64,000 nucleotides of DNA from Acinetobacter sp. ANC 4805 (lineage in GTDB: Bacteria; Pseudomonadota; Gammaproteobacteria; Pseudomonadales; Moraxellaceae), in contig NZ_JAKZGD010000002.1 in NCBI RefSeq assembly GCF_022549495.1, positions 186,001 through 250,000 of the forward strand, in the 5' to 3' direction. A program made the position numbers and the translations under genes. Of this stretch, positions 7,711 to 15,971 are shown piece by piece. Positions within the stretch are counted from its first letter, which is position 1. Every line of letters starts with the position of its first letter. Below the pieces are notes generated by a model, which saw nothing but the letters and a program-made list of their open reading frames with translations, was not told the DNA's origin and searched no databases.

Positions 7711-7737
7711 AAAAACCTCTCATCAAGAGAGGTTTTT
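7711..7737 (-). terminator. Rho-independent terminator
   Basis: Perfect 11-bp arms AAAAACCTCTC and GAGAGGTTTTT with a 5-base loop. On the minus strand it leads into a run of eight T, 15 bases past the stop of the gene at 7752-8345. It also separates that gene from the Fur-box promoter. Confidence 0.85.
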
Positions 7738-7751
7738 GTGCGAATAATTGA

Positions 7752-8345
7752 TTAGATTGATTTAGCTGCGCCTACAGTTTCATTTAAATGTTTGCGTATG
7801 GTTGTGAACGGGAAATTCTTGGAGTCCATACGTTTTGGTAAAATATATGCACCTTGTTGTTCTTCACCTTTCCCTTTAGGTAGTTTTACTTTGAAGTTGA
7901 CTAGAATGAAATCAGATAAATCATACCATTCATAAATGTCTTTCCAACTTACAGTCATAGAGGCATCTTGTAGTCCAACTTTTTGTAGCATTGCAATACC
8001 ATGTGGCTGCACACCTAAACGAATGCCTTTGATTTCCTGAACAGGCATTTGGCTGATTTGGCGTTTAGCATACCATTCAAGACCAAATTTTTTCACAAGA
8101 TAAAAGAGGATCACACCGATCATCACAATCCAACATAGGACTGTTGAATAAGTCGAATAATATTTAATAATGAGTCCTGCTGAAACCAATGAAAGCACCA
8201 CAAGTGCAATCATAATCATCCATGCTTTTTTACTGAATTTATTGGTACTGCGCCAAATCATCAGTTGAGCTTGACGTTGTTCAACTTCAGAAACTTCGTA
8301 AGGAACAGGTTGTAGCGTATAAGCGTATAGTGTTTTGGCGGTCAT
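7752..8345 (-). CDS. inner-membrane protein with a YcxB-like C-terminal domain
   Basis: 197 residues with two adjacent hydrophobic segments (about 40-62 and 65-85) after an N-terminal polar part of about 38 residues. A soluble C-terminal domain follows that resembles YcxB-like proteins: IRLGVQPHGIAMLQKVGLQD, then TVSWKDIYEWYDLSDFILV and ILPKRM....FPFTTIRKHL, the usual pattern of a small domain with a conserved W and an I-LPKR segment. The function is unknown. It lies 79 bases downstream of the FUSC-family gene on the same strand and may be co-transcribed, since no hairpin separates them. Confidence 0.6.
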   Translation of the reverse strand: MTAKTLYAYTLQPVPYEVSEVEQRQAQLMIWRSTNKFSKKAWMIMIALVVLSLVSAGLIIKYYSTYSTVLCWIVMIGVILFYLVKKFGLEWYAKRQISQMPVQEIKGIRLGVQPHGIAMLQKVGLQDASMTVSWKDIYEWYDLSDFILVNFKVKLPKGKGEEQQGAYILPKRMDSKNFPFTTIRKHLNETVGAAKSI

Positions 8346-8424
8346 AGTTTAAAAAATAAGTTTAGAACTGGGTTAAGTTTAACACCAATTGGCACTCAAA
8401 GATATTATGCCAATGGCTGATACA

Positions 8425-10599
8425 TTAGAGAGATGCAAACTCAGTGCCATCTTCATTTGGTTCATGGCTTAAACTCTGTTTGAGCATACTTAAACGGGTT
8501 AAAATACTCAGCATGAGCGAAAGTTGTTGCAAAATAATCAAGGATTTTTGATTATTTTCTTCTTTACGATTTAAATGCTCACGGATGGTCTGCATCATAT
8601 TTTGTGCTGATAAATCAGGGACTTCATCTCTGAGTAGTGCGCCTTGGATATCATCAAGTGCTTGATCGAGCAGTGTTAAAACCTCTTGATCTTGGATTTG
8701 TTCACGGTGTGCGCCTAGTGCAGCGATATAACTTAAAAAGGTATGGCTTAAGCAGAGGAATTCAAATGCTAGGGTTTTCTGCGTAGATTCAATATTGGGT
8801 TCTGTGGCAAGCGTAGAAATTAGTGAAGCAACTTCTGCATCAGTATTGTGCGCAGCACGTCTGACCACACGATAGTTCAGCGCATTATTACGTCCTTGAT
8901 GGTATTGCTCGACCACTTCTGCTAAGTATTTACATTGTGCTTGGAAAGAACGTTGGATTGAACGGGGAAGTCGACGAAACTTCCAATCGGGCCAAATAAA
9001 ACTGACCCCAAACCATGCCAATGCACAGCCAATCAGCGTATCAATAAAACGAGGTAAGCCTGCTGCAAAAGCAGAACCGTCTAGATTAAAGTTAATTAAG
9101 GCAAGAATTGTAATAAAAGCGGTGGCTTGAGCATATTGTTTACTGCGAAGTTCTAAAAATAAGACACCGCTGATAACCAACATGACCAATTGCCCTTCTA
9201 TCGAGGGAATGAAATAAATAATCGCAAGACCCACAATAATGCCCATCAAGGTTCCGACAATTCGTAAGTATAAGCGGCGTTTGGTGGCGTTAAAGTTGGG
9301 TTGGCAAACAAACAGTGCGGTCAGTAATATCCAGTAGCCATAGGCAATATGCGTTACTTGAATAAATACATAACCAATAAATAAGACAATCGAGAGTCTG
9401 ACTGCATGGCGAAATAACACTGATTCAGGGGTTAAATGTTGCTTAACACGTACAATGATGTCATTCCAACCTTTAAGGTCATCATCTTTTAATTGGTTTT
9501 CAGCTTGTTGCGCATTGATTAATTTCAGATTTCGTTCTGTCTCTAAATTTTGTAGTTGTGCATCAATTGACTTTAGGTTTTGGTAAAGTGCAAATAAAGC
9601 ATTGATACGCACTTGATCATAAAGCCCATCTTCTCGTAGTTTTTCTAATGAAATGCGTAAATTTTCAAAGCTGTGCTTAAAGCGTTTGTTATGTACATAA
9701 GGACTACGGCTTAAAATAGAATGGGCTAAATCCTGACACGCTTTGCCTTGAATGGATAAGATTCGTTGGAAGCGAAATAAGATATCGCTGTGTTGAAAGA
9801 CTTTTGCCAGTTTTTGATAATCGATATGGGCTGAGTCGGCACGTTCATGAATGTCTTGGGCGACAAAGTAATATTGTAAACTTCGGCGAGTATCTTTTTG
9901 TCCTCGGTCACCTTTTAAACGGGTTAAAAGTGACATGCGCATTTCATTAAAGATCGCCACTAATTTGCCATTTTCTAGCGCTAAATCAATCATACTTTGT
10001 TGATAGCTAGAGGGTGTCATATCGACGTCAAATAAGTTTGATTTTGCATATAAGAAGCTGCCTAATGCTGAATAGGAAGCTGAAAGTTGGTCTTGCACTT
10101 TGCGGACAGGAAAGAGCAAGAAACTAATGGTTGAAAGTAATCCGTACCATGCAGCACCGAGCACTAAAAACGTGGGTTGCAGATACCATTGTTCAAATAG
10201 ATGTACACCCAACATGGTATAGACTGAGACGACCAAGCACCCATAGGCAATCGTTGCGTAACGTCGCCCTAGCGAACCCAATAAGATCCAACCGATACAT
10301 GAAACAATGAGTCCAATTGCAAAAACAATTGGATAAGGAAATAACAGTTGTACCGAAGCTGCGGTGATGAAAAAACCGATATAGGTATAGATCAAATTCA
10401 GGATGCGAACAGAAAATCGGTCATCAATATCACTAATCGCTGCGGCAACCACACCTAAGGTCAGTGGAATCGTCGCCAATTGAGCATTTAAAAGATATGG
10501 AACGAATGCGGTCCCTGCGAATGCAATAAGCATACGCACGTTATACATAAACGTGGTGTTATAGGTTGTTTGTTTTAAACGCGTTAGCCAAGGATTCAA
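8425..10599 (-). CDS. FUSC / YccS family inner-membrane transporter-like protein
   Basis: 724 residues, the usual size for the YccS/YhfK branch of the FUSC superfamily (fusaric acid resistance-like). Two clusters of hydrophobic segments (about 20-165 and 395-530) are separated by a long soluble domain (about 170-390, Arg/Lys/Gln rich and helical). A second soluble domain closes the protein (about 540-724). The second cluster carries the family pattern of a Trp-rich stretch (YGYWILLTALFVCQPNF) followed by RRLYLRIVGTLMGIIVGL. Members are thought to export aromatic acids or other toxic compounds, but the native substrate of YccS-type proteins is unknown. It starts 143 bases from the divergent Bcr/CflA pump gene. 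Confidence 0.85.
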   Translation of the reverse strand: MNPWLTRLKQTTYNTTFMYNVRMLIAFAGTAFVPYLLNAQLATIPLTLGVVAAAISDIDDRFSVRILNLIYTYIGFFITAASVQLLFPYPIVFAIGLIVSCIGWILLGSLGRRYATIAYGCLVVSVYTMLGVHLFEQWYLQPTFLVLGAAWYGLLSTISFLLFPVRKVQDQLSASYSALGSFLYAKSNLFDVDMTPSSYQQSMIDLALENGKLVAIFNEMRMSLLTRLKGDRGQKDTRRSLQYYFVAQDIHERADSAHIDYQKLAKVFQHSDILFRFQRILSIQGKACQDLAHSILSRSPYVHNKRFKHSFENLRISLEKLREDGLYDQVRINALFALYQNLKSIDAQLQNLETERNLKLINAQQAENQLKDDDLKGWNDIIVRVKQHLTPESVLFRHAVRLSIVLFIGYVFIQVTHIAYGYWILLTALFVCQPNFNATKRRLYLRIVGTLMGIIVGLAIIYFIPSIEGQLVMLVISGVLFLELRSKQYAQATAFITILALINFNLDGSAFAAGLPRFIDTLIGCALAWFGVSFIWPDWKFRRLPRSIQRSFQAQCKYLAEVVEQYHQGRNNALNYRVVRRAAHNTDAEVASLISTLATEPNIESTQKTLAFEFLCLSHTFLSYIAALGAHREQIQDQEVLTLLDQALDDIQGALLRDEVPDLSAQNMMQTIREHLNRKEENNQKSLIILQQLSLMLSILTRLSMLKQSLSHEPNEDGTEFASL

Positions 10600-10742
10600 A
10601 GTTTGTCCTTTTTGTATCCGACAATCAATTTGTCATAAAGTTTGTTAACACTTTTTAGCGCATCAACAGACTCTAATATTATGCACAAATATGTTGAGGA
10701 TGCTAAGCTTAGAAAATAAATAAACTTGAATAGTAGAGTATT

Positions 10743-11960
10743 ATGCAGGCAGAGCAATCAAATCAGCGTCAGTATTCAACAGCATGGATTTTATTACTCG
10801 CTTTGTTAACAGCCCTCGGCCCATTATCAATTGATATGTATTTACCCGCATTGCCGCAAATGGCAGATGAGTTTGGGGTAAGTACACAAATGATAGCAAA
10901 TACACTCCCTGCTTATTTCTTAGGGTTAGCGATTGGGCAGTTGATTTATGGACCTGTTAGTGACCGTATTGGACGTAAGCCACCTTTATATTTTGGTCTG
11001 AGTCTTTATGTAATCGCAAGTTTAGCTTGTGTGTTGACAACAAATGAGTGGGCTTTGATTGCCGCACGGATTTTTCAGGCTTTAGGTGGTTGTGTCGGTG
11101 TTGTGATTGCAAGGGCTGCTATTCGTGATCGTTTGGACATGCAAGGCTCGGCTCAAGCTTTTTCTAGCATGATGATTGTGATGGGGCTTGCACCTGTTCT
11201 TGCCCCCATGTTTGGTGCATGGGTTTTAACGTTCTTTCCTTGGCAGGCGATTTTTCTGACCTTAGCAACGGTTGGAATCATCTGTTGGTTCTGTGTACAT
11301 TTCTTTTTTAAAGAATCTTTGCCAGTTGAGCGCCGTTTAAAATTATCAACCTATCAAGTGACGACACTTTATGCTGCAATCCTAAAAGATGACACTTTTA
11401 GAGTGCCGATGTTTGCAGGTTGTTTAACAGGTGCGGCATTATTTTGTTATATCAGCTCTGCTTCGGCAGTTTTTATGGGACAGTATGGATTGTCTCAGCA
11501 ACAGTTTTCTTATGCATTTGCATTCAATGCGGCTGGGATTATGCTGATGTCTTCGATCAATAAACATCTCAATACCCGTATGGGCATTTTTCAGCGTTTA
11601 CGTCTGGGTGGTTCCATTCAATGTTTTGGGGCACTCGCTGTATTTGGTACTGGGTTAATGGCAGATGCACCGTTATGGTTGTTAATGTCAGGCTTATTCT
11701 TTGTGGTGTCTGGAATTGGTTTAACGGGTCCAAATGCGATGGCTTTGGCAATGTCTCAACAAGGTGCGAGAGCTGGAACTGCGAGTGCAATCATGGGCAG
11801 TATGCAGTTTGCTTGTGGCTTGTTGGGTGGAGTGATTTTAAACTTCTTAGTTTGGAAAGCATCACTGAATATGGGCATCATGATGGTACTGTTTACCAGT
11901 GCAGGATTGTTTGCCATTTTAAAGGTTGGAAAACAACTAAAACACAGTATCTCTGCATAG
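10743..11960 (+). CDS. Bcr/CflA family multidrug efflux MFS transporter
   Basis: 405 residues with twelve predicted membrane segments. The start LLALLTALGPLSIDMYLPALPQMADEFGV is the Bcr/CflA (DHA1) pattern, with the conserved Asp and the YLPALP box in helix 1. MFS motif A is GPVSDRIGRKPPLYFG, and motif C is near LAPVLAPMFGAWVL. Family members export drugs such as bicyclomycin or chloramphenicol, and some export cysteine or polyamines, driven by the proton gradient. Length is normal and no key motif is broken. It is divergent from the FUSC gene, so two export-type proteins share one intergenic region, and convergent with the nitroreductase gene. Confidence 0.9.
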   Translation: MQAEQSNQRQYSTAWILLLALLTALGPLSIDMYLPALPQMADEFGVSTQMIANTLPAYFLGLAIGQLIYGPVSDRIGRKPPLYFGLSLYVIASLACVLTTNEWALIAARIFQALGGCVGVVIARAAIRDRLDMQGSAQAFSSMMIVMGLAPVLAPMFGAWVLTFFPWQAIFLTLATVGIICWFCVHFFFKESLPVERRLKLSTYQVTTLYAAILKDDTFRVPMFAGCLTGAALFCYISSASAVFMGQYGLSQQQFSYAFAFNAAGIMLMSSINKHLNTRMGIFQRLRLGGSIQCFGALAVFGTGLMADAPLWLLMSGLFFVVSGIGLTGPNAMALAMSQQGARAGTASAIMGSMQFACGLLGGVILNFLVWKASLNMGIMMVLFTSAGLFAILKVGKQLKHSISA

Positions 11961-11969
11961 AGATACTGT
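11944..11969. terminator. convergent hairpin terminator
   Basis: Perfect 11-bp arms ACAGTATCTCT and AGAGATACTGT with a GCAT loop. It overlaps the stop codon of the rightward efflux gene and lies 12 bases from the stop of the leftward nitroreductase gene. It lacks a long T tract. Confidence 0.6.
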
Positions 11970-11980
11970 TGTAGAGTCGT

Positions 11981-12688
11981 TTATTCGTCTAAAAATACCG
12001 TAAAGTTTTCAACGGGTTCACGAGGCGTAATGAAGCTGTTGACGATATGATCTGGATCGGCATAACCTAAGGCAACGGTACATACTAATTCTTCATCTTC
12101 TGGAGCATCTAATACATCTAAAACGATGGGATGAAAATGATTCCACGCTGCTTGAGGGCATGTATCTAAGCCACGTGCTTTGGCAGCAACCATGACATTT
12201 TGAATCATCATGGAAATATCCATTTTTGAACCAATTCCCATGGCTTTATTTACCGTGAAACAGAGTGCAACAGGTGCATCGAACAATTGGTAATTGCGTA
12301 ATTGTTGCGCCGCCATTTTTTCTTTTTCACCTTTTTGGATTCCAAGCAAACCATAGAGTCCCCAACCATTTTCACGACGACGGTCAATAAAAGGGGAAAT
12401 CCATGTTTCAGGATAGTAGGCGAAAGTTTCTTGGTATTGTTCCGCAAGTTCTGGTTTTTGGAAAAGTTCAGTTTGTGCTGTACAAACACGGTCAATCATT
12501 TCAGCACGTTTTTTACCCGTAACGACATATACTTTCCATGGCTGGGTATTTGTTCCTGATGGCGCACGTGAAGCAACGGTTAAAATATCTTTGATAGTTT
12601 GTGTTGCAACAGGTGTATCTAAAAATGCGCGTACAGAATGGCGTGACGTAATTGCATCATCCACATAACGGATTTGTTCCATATTCAT
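11981..12688 (-). CDS. nitroreductase family protein
   Basis: 235 residues, a normal length for FMN-dependent NAD(P)H nitroreductases of the NfnB/NfsB superfamily. Visible marks: AITSRHSVRAFLD at the FMN phosphate site, SRAPSGTNTQPWKVYVV, the central ISMMIQNVMVAAKARGLDTCPQ, and a C-terminal ALGYADPDHIVN segment. It probably reduces nitroaromatics, quinones or similar acceptors; the physiological substrate is not evident. Start: AGGA lies 8 bases before ATG 12688 (product MNMEQIRYVDD). Upstream in-frame ATG codons at 12694 and 12721 have poorer spacing or no ribosome site, so the longer versions are not favoured. Confidence 0.85.
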   Translation of the reverse strand: MNMEQIRYVDDAITSRHSVRAFLDTPVATQTIKDILTVASRAPSGTNTQPWKVYVVTGKKRAEMIDRVCTAQTELFQKPELAEQYQETFAYYPETWISPFIDRRRENGWGLYGLLGIQKGEKEKMAAQQLRNYQLFDAPVALCFTVNKAMGIGSKMDISMMIQNVMVAAKARGLDTCPQAAWNHFHPIVLDVLDAPEDEELVCTVALGYADPDHIVNSFITPREPVENFTVFLDE

Positions 12689-13108
12689 CTTCATGTTCCT
12701 AAGCTTGTTACTTTTTCTCATGTGGTGAGACTATAAAGTAATAAAGTGGATTTGAGGATGGCTTTTTAGTCGTAGATCAAGATTTGAGTGAAATTTGGTC
12801 AGACATGAATAAATCGGTGATACTGCACGAAGACTTTATTTTTTGTTTTATTTATGTGAAAAAGAAATATATTTATAACACAATGAAATAGAAATGGTAT
12901 TTATTGATACACGCTGAAATCGTTATGATAATTTGAATAAAAAAATACACACAATAGTTTAAATTTATGCATAATACGCCCTTTTTTAAAATTGATTAGG
13001 CTTTTCTGACCAATAAGGTGAGAGAGGTTTTCTATGATAAGCATATTTATTTACCCAATTTTATGCTTATGGAAAATGTTGAAATATACACGAATACAGG
13101 AGCTTCTC
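12689..13108. other. 420-base intergenic region
   Basis: AT-rich region between the leftward nitroreductase gene and the rightward porin gene. No gene or stable RNA is recognisable. The one supported element is a sigma-70-like promoter at 12904-12932. A reading frame from ATG 13034 is in frame with the porin and has GAGG 6 bases upstream, but would put 25 non-signal residues before the signal peptide. Confidence 0.5.
12904..12932 (+). promoter_or_regulatory. candidate sigma-70 promoter for the porin gene
   Basis: TTGATA (12904-12909) and GATAAT (12927-12932) each match the consensus at five of six positions and are exactly 17 bases apart. This would give a leader of about 170 bases before ATG 13109. 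Confidence 0.45.
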
Positions 13109-14446
13109 ATGAGTTTATCTCTCATCCGTAAGCCGTTCATAGTTCAGGGATTGGCGTTTACCATTGCTGTCTTAATGATGAACAATGTGCAGGCTGCAAA
13201 CGAACAAGAACAAATTCAACAACTTCGAGATGAAGTAAAAGAATTAAGGGCTTTACTAGAACAATATGTTCCACAGTCAAAACAAAAAAATGAGATGCCT
13301 CAACAAGCTACACAAACATCTGTGGTTGCGCAGAACCAAAACATGCCGAAGCATACAGAAGCATCTTCTCAACCATCTGCTTTAAGTTTTAATTCTGCTT
13401 CGGGCGCACAAGTTCAGTTATATGGTTTTTTACGCGGCGATGCATCGTATCAAGCCAAAGGCGGCGATGGCATTTTCAACCGAATCAATAAAGTTGATCT
13501 TGAGGGAAATGAAAAAAATAGTGATCGTTTTTATAGCACTGCGACAGTGACACGATTAGGTCTTGACTTTAAAGCACCTGTTCAAGGTGCAGATGTTGGC
13601 GGGAAATTAGAAGTTGATTTTCGTGGTGGTAGTAGCAATGACACGATTCGTATTCGCCATGCTTATTTAAGCTTTAATGATTGGCTATTTGGTCAAACAA
13701 CATCGACATTTTTGGCAACAGATTTACAGCCAGAAATGATTGATTTTAATTCACCTTTAGGTGTAGGGACATATCGTACTCCTATGGTGCGTTATAGTGG
13801 AAAATTCAATCCTGAACTTAGTTATTCGGTCGCTTTAGAAAAAGGCAATGATGACAACCGAGTGCCTGCTTTAACCTCAAAGTTAAAATATGATTTTGAT
13901 GATGGCAAAGGAACAATGTCTGCTCGTGTGTTAATGACAGAGGCACGTAGCAAGGCAAATTATGATCAAAATAATAAACAATTGAGTGCTGATGGTGCTG
14001 ATTTAGGTTGGGGCATTGCAGTTGGTACAAAGTATAAATTTACGGATTCATTACAGGCGATGATTGATTATTCGCATGTTAAAGGCGATAGCAAATTTTT
14101 ACTCTATACCAATAATGCTTTTAATGTGAATCCCAATAATTTTGACTTAAATCTAAATGAGTTTGATGCGCTGACCTTCGGCACAAGCTATCAAATCACC
14201 TCGAAATTACGCAGTACACTCGCGTATGGCGCAATGTTTGCAAATGATGCGAATCAATTTGCGCAACAAGCATCTGTCGATACCACGCAGAACAAAACCT
14301 TGCAACAAGGTTGGTGGAATATGATGTATTCACCTGTGCCACCCGTTACTTTGGGGGTGGAATATATCTACGGTGAACGCAAAACCTTTAGTGGTCAAAA
14401 AGGTAAGGATAACCGTGTAGGTGCAATGGCTCGCTACAATTTCTAA
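13109..14446 (+). CDS. DcaP-like outer-membrane porin
   Basis: 445 residues. A signal peptide ends near NNVQA-AN. A short coiled coil follows (EQEQIQQLRDEVKELRALLEQY), then a Gln/Ser-rich linker to about residue 95, then a beta-barrel beginning VQLYGFLRGDASY and ending in the aromatic terminus GAMARYNF. This is the DcaP layout, in which the coiled coil sits in the periplasm and the trimeric barrel takes up small, often dicarboxylic, solutes. The next two genes encode glutamate and alanine symporters, so a combined uptake role for acidic nutrients is plausible. AGGAG lies exactly 6 bases before ATG 13109. The upstream ATG 13034 would bury the signal peptide and is rejected as main start. Confidence 0.85.
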   Translation: MSLSLIRKPFIVQGLAFTIAVLMMNNVQAANEQEQIQQLRDEVKELRALLEQYVPQSKQKNEMPQQATQTSVVAQNQNMPKHTEASSQPSALSFNSASGAQVQLYGFLRGDASYQAKGGDGIFNRINKVDLEGNEKNSDRFYSTATVTRLGLDFKAPVQGADVGGKLEVDFRGGSSNDTIRIRHAYLSFNDWLFGQTTSTFLATDLQPEMIDFNSPLGVGTYRTPMVRYSGKFNPELSYSVALEKGNDDNRVPALTSKLKYDFDDGKGTMSARVLMTEARSKANYDQNNKQLSADGADLGWGIAVGTKYKFTDSLQAMIDYSHVKGDSKFLLYTNNAFNVNPNNFDLNLNEFDALTFGTSYQITSKLRSTLAYGAMFANDANQFAQQASVDTTQNKTLQQGWWNMMYSPVPPVTLGVEYIYGERKTFSGQKGKDNRVGAMARYNF

Positions 14447-14486
14447 TCCATCTATTGTGTAGATGTAATCATCCATAAAAGCTTTA

Positions 14487-14540
14487 CAACTTTATAAGGC
14501 ATGAGTTCTCACAAGGAACTGTATGCTTTTTATAAAGTTG
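14487..14540. repeat. long imperfect inverted repeat
   Basis: CAACTTTATAA and TTATAAAGTTG form the outer arms (14487-14497 and 14530-14540). Inner pairing includes GCAT with ATGC and AGTTC with GAACT, around a TCACAAG loop. The stem is about 22 bases per side with one small asymmetric bulge. It follows the porin stop by 40 bases. It may act as a terminator or mRNA 3' stabiliser; there is no T tract after it. Confidence 0.6.
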
Positions 14541-14651
14541 ATTGAATTTCAACCCATTTTGAGAGTTACTATTTTAGAAGTAGGACAGTAATTTTGATTG
14601 GGCGCGATGAGCAGATTCACTTAATGGTTTAATCTGATTTAGGACAAATTT

Positions 14652-15881
14652 ATGGATTATATTTTGCACCCGACATTTAGTTTAATGTTGGCGGTACTTG
14701 TACTGTATACAGGACGATTATTAAATAAAAATATCCCTTTTTTAACCAAATACAATATTCCTGAACCTGTAGCTGGCGGCCTCGTAGGCGCTATTATTTT
14801 TTATATTATTCATTCAACGACAGGCTATACCATTTCAGTCAATAAATTGATGCAAGATACCTTTATGTTAATGTTCTTCGCATCCATTGGCTTGAGTGCA
14901 AACTTTCATAAATTAAAAGAAGGCGGTAAGCCTCTCGTGATCTTCCTGATCGCAATTTCAGGCTTCGTGGTTATCCAAAATGGCGTCGGTATGGCAGTGG
15001 CTAAACTGGTTGGCTTAGAACCCTTAATGGGCGTTGTGGCTGGATCGATTGCGCTGATTGGTGGCTTAGGAACATCGGGGGCATGGGGACCTATTTTTGA
15101 AACAAAGTATGGTGTAGAAGGTGCGTTGCCTCTAGGGATCGCAAGTGCAACCTTTGGTATGATCATTGGTGGCCTCATGGGCGGCCCTTTAGCTCGCTAT
15201 CTGATTCGTAAACACCAACTCGCTTCACCGCTCAATACCATGCAACGCTCAGATAATAGTGCTCAACCACTTACAGAGAGCGAGTACATATTTGAAGCAC
15301 CACAAAAAGTTCGCTTAATCACTGCTGATAATGCCATTACCACGCTCGGTATGTTTGCCTTTGCTTTGGCATTTGCTGAAATCATGAAGAACTTGACCTT
15401 GGGTACAGCATTTGAATTGCCTACGTTTGTATGGGCATTGGCAGGCGGTATTTTACTGCGCAATGTGATTGAGCTTGGTTTTAAGCGTCCTATTTTTGAT
15501 CGTGCAATTGATGTGTTTGGTAATACCGCTTTGGCACTATTTTTAGCAATGGCATTGGTATCGTTAAAGCTGTGGCAGTTAACCACACTGGCATTACCTA
15601 TGTTGATCTTGTTGATTGCTCAAACCATAGCAATGTGGTTATTTGCCGTCTATGTTTCGTTCAGAGTCATGGGCAGTAATTATGATTCTGCGGTATTGGG
15701 TGCAGGATTATGTGGTTTTGGTATGGGGGGAACTGCCAATGCAATTGCCAATATGCAAGCAATTACCAATGTGTATGGCCCTTCACATAAAGCCTTTTTG
15801 ATCGTGCCGTTGGTCGGTGCTTTCTTTATTGATTTAGTGAATGTGGTTGTGATTCAAATTATTTTGAAATTTTTTGCCTAA
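14652..15881 (+). CDS. gltS: sodium/glutamate symporter GltS
   Basis: 409 residues, close to the length of E. coli GltS (401). Family marks include FLTKYNIPEPVAGGLVGA near the N-terminus, the first reentrant region VAGSIALIGGLGTSGAWGP, and the second, GLCGFGMGGTANAIANMQAI, near the C-terminus. These Gly/Ala-rich hairpins line the transport path. About ten membrane segments are predicted. It imports L-glutamate with sodium. AGGAC lies 9 bases before the ATG. A private terminator follows at 15886. Confidence 0.92.
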   Translation: MDYILHPTFSLMLAVLVLYTGRLLNKNIPFLTKYNIPEPVAGGLVGAIIFYIIHSTTGYTISVNKLMQDTFMLMFFASIGLSANFHKLKEGGKPLVIFLIAISGFVVIQNGVGMAVAKLVGLEPLMGVVAGSIALIGGLGTSGAWGPIFETKYGVEGALPLGIASATFGMIIGGLMGGPLARYLIRKHQLASPLNTMQRSDNSAQPLTESEYIFEAPQKVRLITADNAITTLGMFAFALAFAEIMKNLTLGTAFELPTFVWALAGGILLRNVIELGFKRPIFDRAIDVFGNTALALFLAMALVSLKLWQLTTLALPMLILLIAQTIAMWLFAVYVSFRVMGSNYDSAVLGAGLCGFGMGGTANAIANMQAITNVYGPSHKAFLIVPLVGAFFIDLVNVVVIQIILKFFA

Positions 15882-15885
15882 ATCG

Positions 15886-15915
15886 AATCAAAAGCCCCAT
15901 GTGGGGCTTTTGATT
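15886..15915 (+). terminator. Rho-independent terminator of gltS
   Basis: Perfect 13-bp arms AATCAAAAGCCCC and GGGGCTTTTGATT with an ATGT loop, 5 bases past the gltS stop. Confidence 0.9.
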
Positions 15916-15971
15916 TATCTATTGTTATCGTGCCTGTATTCATTGTACATGCCGTATTGAAAAGCGAATAA

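Noticed and set aside
11621..11974. 117-codon frame overlapping the end of the Bcr/CflA gene
   Set aside because: Shadow of the efflux gene in another frame, with atypical Cys/Trp content and no start signal.
13034..13108. N-terminal extension of the DcaP-like porin from ATG 13034
   Set aside because: It has a fair ribosome site but would place 25 residues before the signal peptide; AGGAG at 13098-13102 supports ATG 13109.
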